From Mycteria americana (lineage: Eukaryota; Chordata; Aves; Ciconiiformes; Ciconiidae), in the NCBI RefSeq assembly GCF_035582795.1, contig NC_134365.1, positions 137,295,077 to 137,359,076 of the forward strand: a stretch of 64,000 bases of DNA. Reading direction: 5' to 3'. The notes beneath the pieces are model-generated. The model was not told where the DNA came from and ran no database searches. It was given only the letters and a program-made list of their open reading frames with translations. The first letter of the stretch is position 1, and each line of letters starts with the position of its first letter. Made by a program: the position numbers and the translations under genes. Shown here one piece after another: positions 22,701-34,700 of this stretch.

Positions 22701-25700
22701 TTATGTTTTAAGGCTTAAGCTGTCTCCTTGCCCTTGAAGGGAAAGGGGAGGAGGTGTTATGGAGGGAAAAAATAAAATAAATATATTTGTAGGAAATAGA
22801 TAAGCTTTCCTCCACGGTAAGTTTTCTTCCACGGTATACATCCACACGTAGCTGGGAAGTACTCAGATCAGTTGGACATACACAAGTCCATGGGACCAGA
22901 CAAAATGCATCCCAGAGTGCTGAGGGAGCTGGCTGGTGTCATTGCGAGGCCACTCTTCCATCAGCTTTGAAGGGTCGTGGCAATTGGGGGAAGTTCTTGA
23001 TGACTAGAAAAGGGCAAATGTCGCACCAATCTTCAAAAAAGGCAAAAAGGAGGATCTGGGGAAATGGCAGGTGGTCAGCCTCACCTCATTCCCTGGGAAT
23101 ATTATGGAGCAAATACTCCAAAAAGTTGTTCCTATGTGCATGAGAAACAAGAAAGTGGGAACAGCCAGAATTAATCCCTGGAGATTTTCAGATCCTGACT
23201 GGAAATGGCCCTGAGCAATCTGCTCTAATTTCACCTGCTTTGAGCAGGGGTTGGGCTAGAGACATCTGAAGGCCCTTTCCAACCTACATGATTGTGTCAC
23301 TCTAAATAGTGTTTTATACTGGCAGCTACATAGTGGGAAATTTTTATGATATGTAAAATAACTGCTTTTAGCGAAAAAGTGAAAGGCACCAAGTCCACAA
23401 ATGCATGGTTAGCTTTGTGTGCAGCTAGCCTTAAGTTCGTTGGAGCTTTTGCATTAAGAAGCATGTGAATCGATGATTGCTGTGTGGTGCTGAAGCGTTA
23501 AAAGACAAGGGCTCCTACTGTACTTCCCTGCATGTGCTAACCTCCTTTTTAGTGTTTTTGTCCAAAGGCTCTCCATATAGTCCTGTGTTCTGAAGGAACT
23601 GCTTAATATTGTATGTGGCATCCAGCTCATAACCTAGCATCCACATATCTGAATGATGAAATGTTGATACTGCTTGAAGTGATAAATGTGCTGGATCAAT
23701 ATGTTTGGCAAGGAAACCATAATTAACTTCAACTGTAATTAGTTTCTCTTTCCAACCTCCCAGCATGATAAAAGTATCCTTTTAGTTTATCCTATAGTAT
23801 CCTACTAGTATAGAATAACAACATCCATAAGTAGTTATTTTTCTGTTGTATTTTTGATGCCTTCTTGAGTGTGGAAAAAGTAGAAAATGTTTGTTAGAAG
23901 GCAATCCTATCTGGAAAAATTCTTCCAGCAATCTTCTTGTTGGTTTCATTTCTCCACACACAAATGAGTTCTGTCATTTCAGATGATCTTGTTTTTATGG
24001 GGGATGGACTCTACAGCAGGATGCTATTAATGATGTTATTCTGAGAAAAAGACTGACAAAACCAAGAATCAAACTCTGATCTTTTGTGTCCCCGGTGCAG
24101 TACATAGCTGCCTCACTCATTTGCTCTATTGGTACCTCAGGAGCCATGCTTATTAATGACAGTAGAGGTTCTAATGTAGTATTTCTAGTAGGACATAGAT
24201 AACGAGTCTGCCTCCCTCTCTACAGTTGATGCTTTCACGTCAGTCCCCAGGAATGTCTTTCTCACAGGCTAGGCAATGTAGGTTTATCCAGTCTGTGATA
24301 AGGTTAGATAAACTGTGGCACCCAAAAGCTGGGAAAGTGAACACCCTGGCCACGTCTCATTTGGATGTCAGGATAAGGTCAGCACTACCCCTTGATTGGT
24401 GCCCTGATTTCCATAGGAAGAAAACTTAGGTACGCAGCTATGGAGCATTCTACAAGTCTGCTCGCCTGGAGGACTGGAAGCAGGCAGGGCTTTGGAGCTA
24501 CGTGCAAAGAAAGGGGCATGGATTACTGCAACTAGAGCAAATACTGGGTCTTCAGTGAAGTTGTTATGGGTTTATTGGAAAATTCACTTGAAACCCTAAT
24601 AGGTTTGTCTTAATGCTATTAAAAAGTTGGTTATATAGTGTATGCTGCTCTTTCTGTGGAAGAAATGACTATTTTACTGCATATTTTTCTGTATTAGTAC
24701 ATAGATTCAACAGAACTTGAACGTTCTACAGAAGCTGAGAACTCAGTGAAATATCACCAGGCATGGCACAAACTGTGCAAAGCAGAGTAAGTGGCATCAG
24801 GTATTCTGTATTCCAAATGCAGACTGTGATATTTATTTCATGTGATCAAAAATGCTTCAGTAAATCATTTCTCAGTGCATCCAAACTTCCATTACTTATG
24901 TAAAGGGTTAGATGTGCATGGTTGGTGACAAGCTTCAGACATAGCAAATTATAGTATCAATTTATATCCTCAAACTCTGCTTACTCTGCTTTAATCTCTT
25001 TAGACAAGTTGCAGTTGTTTGGTTGGTTTGTTGGTGGTTTTTTTTTTTTTGGATAGCTAGACTTTCTTTATAGTGCAGGTCAGTTCTCAAAGATTTTTCT
25101 TTGTCAACATGCATCATAGTGAAAGGCAGTTAGATAAAAGCTTAGTAAATGCTGGTGACACTCTGCAAATGTCTCTGTTAAGAATCATTGCCAGGATTTC
25201 AATTTGTATTTGTAAAGAATGCATTTTGACAACAAACAACATCCCATTTCTTCAGTATTACTTAGTAGACATAAAGTTTTGGTGTTAAGATCCTAGCATA
25301 GTGAATATGTAGCTAGTTTATTTAAGCAATACATATTTAAGTAGTAGGAATTTCACTGTGAAGCATGAGGTTGGTCAGATGAGGATTGGGGTGGGCAGAT
25401 GAGACAAATCTCCAAATTCTGTGTGTTCTGAATGGTCATACAAAACATGCCTTTCGTGCACTGTGCTTGCTTTATTATAACCTCAAAAGTCTTTCTTCAA
25501 TTTGTATGGACTTCCTTTGCTGGCTTGACTCTACAAGTTGGTTGCTTTATATATGGCTGTCATTACAGTGGCATTCTGGTCCCAGGAGGGTTTGGAATTA
25601 GGGGAACAGAAGGCAAACTCCAAGCTATCTCCTGGGCAAGAACAAAGAAAAAACCTTTTCTTGGTAAGACCACTAGAGGCAGAAATTATTGTGTTTTGGA

Positions 25701-28700
25701 GGTGTATAGAAAGCTAATTGATTTGATTTAAAAAAATCCACACCAACAAACACACACTAGGGAGAAATCCTGTCTTAGGGAAGTACATGTGCTGTTGTGA
25801 ATATTTGCCTTGTAAATAAAGCCCAGGGTCATAGTCACGTACTACATCTACTGTATAAGGAAGGAAGAAAAAGACTATCCCTGCTTCTTAGGTTTTATTG
25901 CTATATTCACATTTTATGTGGAGAGTGCTTCTCTGTAATTAAATCAGCATCATTATAGATATAAACCAGTGTGCAGAAAACATAGGTGTCTTTGGACACA
26001 TTTGCTATATTAAATCATTTTTGTTGATTTACTGGTATATTTTATTATGGTAAAGTCTAAAGATGCCATCTGGCCTATAAGCTGAGTGCTGTTTGTGTAA
26101 GTGCCCCTGAAGCTTTGGTTCCTACTCCACATTTCTTACAATTTTGTAAGTGACTACTTTGACTAGTTGCCAAAGCAAAATTTGAATCTGGATATACACA
26201 GTCTCTCAGCTTCTGTTTGTCTTTGTTTTTTTAATTGGTAAACTAGATGGGAGGAAAAAAAACTATTTCTGAAAGGGCTTAAAGCGCATAATTGTGTCAC
26301 ATGTATTTACAGTGTGCCAAGTTTGAAGAGTGAGTTTTACATTGACCAGCCATTTTTGTTTTAGCTTTTTGGTAAGTCTGTGTATATACACTGGGTACCA
26401 AGATTTCTAAGCAGTCAAGTTTAAGACAGAACAGCAGGTACTTTGTCAATCCTGCTCTTTGTCCTGTTAAATTCTGGGGTTTTTGTTTTCTCTTCTAGGA
26501 GTTTGCCTGGGGATGCAATTAGCAGTTGTGGAATTTGCAAGAAACTGTTTGAATTGGAAAGGTGAGCTCAGTATGCTAGCGTGAATATGATTTGCTTAGA
26601 AGAAATTTTATTCTATATGTGAAATGTATATCTATTATTAGAACTATTAAATAGATCCTGTGATCATTAGGTACTTAGCTCTTGCAACATGATCATTTTC
26701 AGCTAAGCACAGTGTGCTACCTTTCTGTACAAGGGAGTAGGAACTCCTGTTACACAGATTGCTTGAAACCTGCTTCTTGATCTAAGGAGCGTAGGAGAAA
26801 GTGTGCTTACAGTTCACCTCTGTAGTCTCTTTCTGGGGTGTGCAGGTGGTGAGGAGTAAAAAGTGAGAAGTGGTTTTCTCACTTGTTTTCATTGGTTGGA
26901 GTAGCCAAACCATAGCCATTTCAGTAGTAGTATGGAGAGATTTAGCTCACCAATGAATTTCTACCACTAAGAGCTGAGAGGAAAATGGTTTGGGAAGTAG
27001 GAAAGGGAGTGTGTGTGACTGAGGTCATATGCTTCCTGAGGTTGCTTCCAAAGTGGTGCAGTATGTGTTTCAACATGTAAGATTGTAGCTTAAATGGAGA
27101 CAAGCCCTAAAATGCCACAGAACTGTTATGATGAGTTTGTAGTGCATGTAGAACAATGGAAATCTACTGTCTTTGTTTTAAACTTATGTTTCAGATGCAA
27201 ATTCTACAGAATTTGACCCAGACACAGAAAACCCTGTTGTAAGTACAGATTTTTTTCTTTTAATAGTCCCTTGCCTTCACCTGCTTGCTTCTGCGGTTTG
27301 CCTTAGCTTTATTTTTGTAATTTTTCTAATAGTTTCCTTGGCTGTGGACTGATGCCGGGAGTAGACAATAACGATTAGGCTGGCTTTACTAGAGAATAAA
27401 ATATAAAGGGAAGCTGGAAAGTGTAGCACGAAGCTATTATCAAAATGTAAATGTATATAAAAGGCTAAGGATTATATAGGAAGCTGTTGAAAAATTCTTG
27501 TCTTTCCTTTATATAAATAGTATAAATAACCACTACACCCCTCCTCCCCCATGCATCTCACAGTCCTCCTTTTGAGAAAAATTTCAATGCTGTAGATATG
27601 ACAGGGCTCTCTCTATCATATGCCAATGGTAGAATTTGAGAGTGGAGTTCTTCCAGGTATCTCCTGGTTCAGAAGAGTATGGTATCACATTGTCATAATT
27701 ACATTGTCATCAAATAACATTGTCATCAGGAGGGGGTGAGTCACCCTTTGGAAGTGCTGGTTTCTCTCAACCCTTATTCTGGGGGTTGTTCACAGTAACT
27801 GTCTCCAATGCAGAGCTCCACACTTAGCTGAAGTCAGGAACATGGATACTTGTCTGCTGCAGCCCTATTGGCAGTTTCTTCTGTTACAAAAATTGTAGTG
27901 TGTATTAGTACAATATATCTAGGACAAAATTTTATTCCACAAGTAATTAACCGAGTGATTTGCAGTTTGCCTTCAAGGGCAAGTAAGGTGTATATGTTAA
28001 AGAGAAAATTATGTGGACGTAAAATTAAGAAAACAATGGAGTGAATGTATGTGTCATAGAAGATTAATACAGCGTTTACAATTGAAGCAGTATGCTTGCA
28101 GTACGTATAATGGATATTCTTTTGTTCTGAGCTACATTAAGGTTCTGAAATTGGTTATTACCAGTCACATTTCAGCATCTTAATCTGACCTTTGACATCT
28201 CAGTTCTGGACAAGAAAAAGATGTAAATCATTCCAAGGGGGAAATTTGCACTATCAATAATTATAACTGCTAAATAATCTGTCTTAGCAGAGTCCATCTT
28301 GTGCTAAAAACTGTTTAGATATTCTATATAATAACAAATCAATAAAAACGATTGGAAGAGAAGCAGATTAGTGAAGCTTGTGAACTACCGAACTGATGTA
28401 GATGTTTCATTATCCAAGAAAGTTAATTGGAAACACCGTATCAGCACTGATAATATCTTGTGATGCCATTGTGTGGTTCAACTGAGTGCTAACTTAGGAC
28501 CAAAGCAGTGTACTGTTCTTTTAGTTCCTGCTCCTTTGGAAACTGAAGAGGGAGAAGAAAGGCACTGGTGAGGCAGTAGTTCTATTTCCTTTTATTTTTA
28601 AGAAAAAGGAAAAAAGACAAAAGTTCAAATACATAGTTTGGTAGGGGAACTCAGGGGTAGCCATAATGCAGCTACTTACATCCCTTCTTAATTTGCTAAG

Positions 28701-31700
28701 CATTCAAATACTCAGAACTGTACTCACCAAAGTTGATAGTTTCTTCTAAAGTACATATAAAATATCTTGGTCTACTTTGCTTTCCCTTTGTCTGCATCTA
28801 TGGAAATTTGAATCTTTTTTATTAGAAATAAAAACTGAGATTGTCAGTAATCATGTAACTCAGAATTAAGCTTCCAAAGGAAAAACAGGTGGCTGAAATA
28901 ATGAGAAATTATATTACTGGCAACTGTCTCTCAATTAAAATAACACAAGTTATTGCACTGTAGAAGAGCATTGCGTTAGTAAAAAGTTTTGAGCATCGTA
29001 AAAGGTTTTTATGTAATGAGGCAATTGTGACTTGTTCTGTTTTGAACAATGAGGAATACACAAGTGAAGGTGCAAATGTAGAGAGTTGCCTGCAATGCTG
29101 AATATGTTTCATTTTAGCTGTTGCTCTATTTCTACTGACTATCATTACAACAATGTTGCTCAACCTGGGTTCTGCAAAAGCACCCATGAGTAACTTTATA
29201 TAGGAGAGAAACCCTGTATAACTCTGTATTGCTTGTTTTGGGGAATATTGGTATCAAGTATATTGGCATGTAAATGACTGCAAGTATTGTAGAGTTAAGA
29301 TTTCAAATACCTTGGAAAAAATAGTAGTCTCTGCATACAAAAAATGGAAGTTAATGACTCAATAATGTAAAACAGGCAAAATTGTGTTTTTAAAATACTG
29401 TAGGGGAAAAAAAATTCCTAAAGCTGAATATCTATGTGATGAAAACTGAAAGGATATGAGACCTAGAATTTGAAAATATTAATAAGCTGTGATTTATAAG
29501 CTGTGTTTGAGAGATTTGAAGTTGCTATTAGATGTTTTCCTTTTGGCTTAAATGTGTAGTCTGAAGGAAAAAAAATGCCCTCTGATAATGGCAGTTATCT
29601 CTATTCACCAGACCATACCATTTACACTATCAAAATACCACCTTAAGGTTTTGGCTTCAATTCCTCTTTAACACAGGTTTGATTTCAGTAGGGAAAATGA
29701 GGGAGGTACATGAGCACTGATCGCAGTCCCTCGAGTTCTTGATCTCATCTTGGTTGATAATTTGCAGGTCATGTTCCCATTATATATTCTTAAGCTTTCT
29801 GCTTTACTTTCTAGCCTTTTGGATATTAATGATAGGTAAATTGTTACTGTTCTTTGCAGGAAGGTAGCTGTTCAGAAAAGTAATGCGTTTGCTTGAGAGT
29901 AGTGCTTCGTATGAGTTTTCTGTTGCAAATGATAATTATAAAATTAACTCCTTTAAAGGGAAACTGTGTAGTCTGTGAACTGCTAATGAACTGGATTCAC
30001 TGGATGGCAAGAGAGTTATTTTTTTTGTTCCATATCCCTCATCTTCCTCCACTATTAAACTTAGATTTTTTTTTTTTTTTTGGATGAGCCTTTTAATGAT
30101 GTTCTTTGTCAATTTTATTGTAACTGCATCTAATGCTGTTTTCTAGAAAAAAAAATACTCTTTCCAGAAATAATTCTACTGCACTTTTTTTTTTTTTTTT
30201 AAATTTAAGAAAGCTAATTTTCATTGTGACCGTTGCTCTTCATGACCTATTGCATCTTGTGTAGGATCATGAAACTTCAGATATTGTACTGGGTAAAATA
30301 AGTGCATTTTCTATGAACACAAGAAATTGTGCAGAAATAGATTTTGCCAGTAGGTGACACTGTTATAACATGTTTGTTTCTTGACGCCCACTTTTCCTAT
30401 TCAGGATGTCAGTAACCTGATTGAATTAAAAAATTTCTAAGGTTGTCTAAGAGGTGAAAAGGAACGTCCTGCTCATGCAAAAACACCTCTTAAAATTCTG
30501 TGATTTTACTTATGTGTGTAAAGTAGCTAACGTAGCATAGTAAGGAAGTGTGTGTGGGGTATATTTAGTTTTGAAGTCAAAGAATATTGTTAATTTAGAA
30601 TAAATTTTTTTCATAAACCAGAAAAAAGTAATATGATTCTCTTTTCTTCCAAGAAACATAACACATTTTAACAACTGAAGGGCTTGTGTAAAAGAATGGC
30701 CCGGGACCCTGTAGAACATTCATATCACGTTTAAATATCATAGTTTTTGAGGCTTCTATTCATGCGTCGCTGGTGTGGAGTAGTATTTTCCTCATTTCAT
30801 GGAGGGGAAATTCAGCAACAGGAACCACTGTAGTATGGGATCTTGAATGCACTTGATAGGCTTTGCAATTAAGTTGAGTCTTTAAGTCCTTAAGTAACTC
30901 TGAGATCTAACTGATTTATCAGGATAATGGATGATGTTGGTGTTAAAATTCAGTCCAAAATTCCAAGTTCTCTAGTAGGATTAGTGCCTAATCCTATTTG
31001 TCTGAATGACTTGTCTTCAAAAATTTCCATTCTTCTCATTTCTCTTCTTTTTCACTAATTTCCTCTTAAAGTAAATAATAATGTCCATGAATTACGTGTG
31101 TGAAAATACATATGTCACAGGGAATCATGCAATGAAAAGGTTAAAACTGCACCAAATAAATGTAATGAATGTTTGAATTGCAACAGCAATCGCTCCGTTC
31201 CTGTATATACTTATGTATTCCCATTTACAAGATTCATAACAAAAGTACATGCGTAAATATAATTTAAAATGAACATGTAATGTTACAGTCATCATACTTA
31301 GCATTGTTGCATTGTTAATGAAAATAAGTACTTTATGTTTTAAAAATTTGAACTGTTTACTGTATGGAAGTGTCGCCTTATGTGAATGATGAAACTGAAC
31401 TGGGAGGAGCATTGGATAGTATACAGTAGGGGACACTCCTCAAATGGAATGAGACATCTTTCCTTTTGCGTGTTTTAGAAACAATTTGATTTGAATTGCT
31501 CTAGAGGTCAAAATAATAGCTCAGGTAAAGCAGGGTTTGTTAAAAGACACTTTCTCAAATGTAGCGTGAAACAGAAACAGGTAGTTCTGAACTAGTTGTG
31601 AGGCAGCTTAGCTGGAAAGTGTGGCTAGTGAACATGCAGGAAACACAAGACAAGATGTACTTTCTTATATGTCAAATCTTTATTCTGTACTTTTAAAAAT

Positions 31701-34700
31701 CATAACATATCTATGGGTTTAGGTGTATGTATAATGTACGTGAACGCCAGGCTCTTCTCCTTCAAAGCAGTGATATTCATTCTTGCAGATGCCTTACTGT
31801 TCTGTACCAGTTAGCTTTTTTACAATCGTCAGAAACTCATCAAAGTTGACACTTTCATCATTAGTTTTGTTCAATGATTTAATTATGTTATCAAGTGAGA
31901 GCTGGTCCTGTTTTTATAGGGAAAGAATGAAAAAAAAAAAAAAAGAGTATGAAATAAATAGATTGCAATGACTATTTTCCTATAAGGAATATTGCCAAGA
32001 AGTGATGCAGTCAGTAACAGTCAGTGTTACTTGAAGGTGTTACTGGTAGTGTTGTATTTACCAGTTCTGCTGGTTAAATGAGAAATACAGTGCCTGCTAT
32101 TGCCTGCCAAAAATGTTAACAAAGATATGATAACCATTTGAGAAGTATCAAGTATTACTCAGACAGATTACTTCAGTCTTATGGGTAAATTTGGAATTTA
32201 GGAAATGGAGCAGGTGGAATAGCTGCAGCATTTACACAGTTACCGATAAAAATTAGTATGCATATGATCTACTGCTTTATTAGGTACTAATTTGGGCCCT
32301 GCATACACTGTTTGAAAACATATCTCTACTTTCATTAGGCTTTGGATCAGGACCTGAGAGTCTCTTTCCCTCCCCTTTACCCCTCTTTACTAGGAATACT
32401 GTATTCACTGTTAAAAAATTCTTGCTAATGTATTAAATCTAGTTTAGGTAATTAGCTCCTTTTATTTGTCGAGCCTGGTAAGAGTGCATGTAATCCTCAT
32501 GCAGTGACTATTCTGATCACATCCCTGATCAGGCTAGTTAAATAATATAAAAATAGTTTTGATTTATAATTTAAATTTTTAAAACGTTTTCTTTCTTCAT
32601 ACTTTATGTCTGTGCATGTTTTGTAATGTCCTGTCCTGCTTTTATGTTGATTTATTATGGTGCCATATATTTCTGCAAACTGAGTAGATGCTTGAAAATG
32701 TCTGATATCCAGACAGAAAACATCAGTATTGCTTTTCCTGAACACTTCCATTTCCACGTATCTGCAAAAATGGGTATGGTGCTAAATTGTCTACAGCTAA
32801 TATAAAAGGCATTATATTTCTTAATTTGCCATCACATTTCCTATTAACTTTTGGCAATTAATTTCTGACATGCTTTTTAAGGGAAAAAACCTTTGTGTTT
32901 TATTACTTTTTTTTTTTTTTTTTAATTAGCCACTTCATGTTAATGAAATGACTAAAATGGATTACTGTAGTTCTCAAAATACTGGATTTTTCTATTGAGG
33001 CACAACTTCTTTCAGACATTTAGCAAAAATTGCTTTTGTCAGCTATCCAAAACACAGTATTTAAGGATTTGTCTAGCAAAAGAATCTAAATTGAATCCCA
33101 ATCTAATTCAGGAAAGGTCTGGCAGAGAATATCTATGAAATCAGAACCTAGATTTTTTTCCAGCTACAGGAAATGGGTATTTCTGTCTCTAGCTTGGTGG
33201 AATCTCTTTTCTTTTCTTGGTGTCTTTCTGGAACGGCAAACCTTCTTTTATTTTGTGATGGTAGGAACTTAACCTAGATAGAAATTGGCTCATGTCTCTT
33301 ATTTTTAAATTTGTCCTACTGATTTACTTGGTTTATAGATTTTTCTATATTATTTTCTAGATTCAAGATGATTTATTTAGACTGAAACAAAAAATATTTT
33401 ATAAAATTCAGATGCAATATTCTAGGTGAAATTTGGCTTACATAAAAAACCCCAAAACCCCCAGCTTCTTAGATTTTTGCATTTTATTTCATAGGGCTTT
33501 GTTATAAACTCCCTACTCAGATACCTGTTTGGAGCTACTGTTCATTAATGTGAATTAACTTTTATAAACTGACCCTTATTTAAGGATTATTTATGGAGAC
33601 AGTGAAACCATTTGGGCACAATAATCTGCCTTGGAACATCATTGCCTGTATTTCCTTTTTCCTATCCATTTCATAGGAAGCACAGTGAATATAATAGGAG
33701 TGAAACTTACCTGCAGGTACTGTGCAAATTTATTCTGAAGTAGATTTTTCAGCCCAGCAAGGGACAGTGCACTGGTGCTACCCTCCATTAAAGCATACTG
33801 GGTAAAATACTTCAGAACGTTATCATTGAGTAAATGTTCCATGTTTCTCAGATGTTGTCTTGAAGGATAACTGCAAACAAAGCAGACAATAACAATCCTG
33901 TGCATCGGAATTTTGCAATACATCTGACACCCTGTTCATTGGTTTACTAACCATGTGAAATGATTAATACTTAACCTAGATGAAAAGAGGTTTGTTTGGT
34001 TTTTTTTTTTTTTTTCTCTAAAACTGGATCAACTCTCCCAAGAAAAAAAATAATCTAAGTTAGGTTCAAAGATTTGAAACACCCAATATGTTTAGGTTAT
34101 GCTTACCTCACTCAAAATCCAGAGCTTTTAAATGTATCCAGCAGAAGTGAGAGTCTGAGAGTGGGGCAACCTTTATAGTTGCTTGCATGCTCCACCCTAA
34201 TTATGAAACTAGCATTTGTCATTGAGTCAGTGCACTAGTTTTATTGTGTTTTCAGTAGTCAAAGGAATAGGATACTTTAGCAGTAGTAATGAGTAATACT
34301 TTTTTTATATCTCTGAAATGTGTCGGCATCAGCATCCACCACCACACTTGATGTAAGTTTATTTGCTCTTTATAGGCCATCCTGGAGAGGTTTTCTCTCT
34401 TAAATTTGTGTATTTTACACTTCAAGATGTACCACACCCAAAGAAGCCTGAAAAAGGCTCCTATGGGGATATGTATAGCATTTGTTATTATAATGGACTT
34501 TTGAAAAGTGGTAAATATAAAATTGTTTTAAAAAGATCCAGATAAATAAAAAAAAATATGAAGAAGCTACTTGCCAGTTGTGTGAGTTGATAATCACCAA
34601 TGCCAAAGCCAGTTCTCCAAATTTTGTGCTATTTCTTAGCACAGGAGAGTAATAAATTTGCTCTGGGATAAAATTTTGGTTGCTACTATTAAGAATCAAA

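Larger units (their letters stand above)
20429..24697 (+). other. CTPS2: CTPS2 intron 9
   Basis: About 4.3 kb. It contains a 16-base tandem duplication (21901-21932), a CR1 fragment (22870-23306) and a possible tRNA-derived SINE relic near 24065-24140. The rest is unremarkable. Confidence 0.85.
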
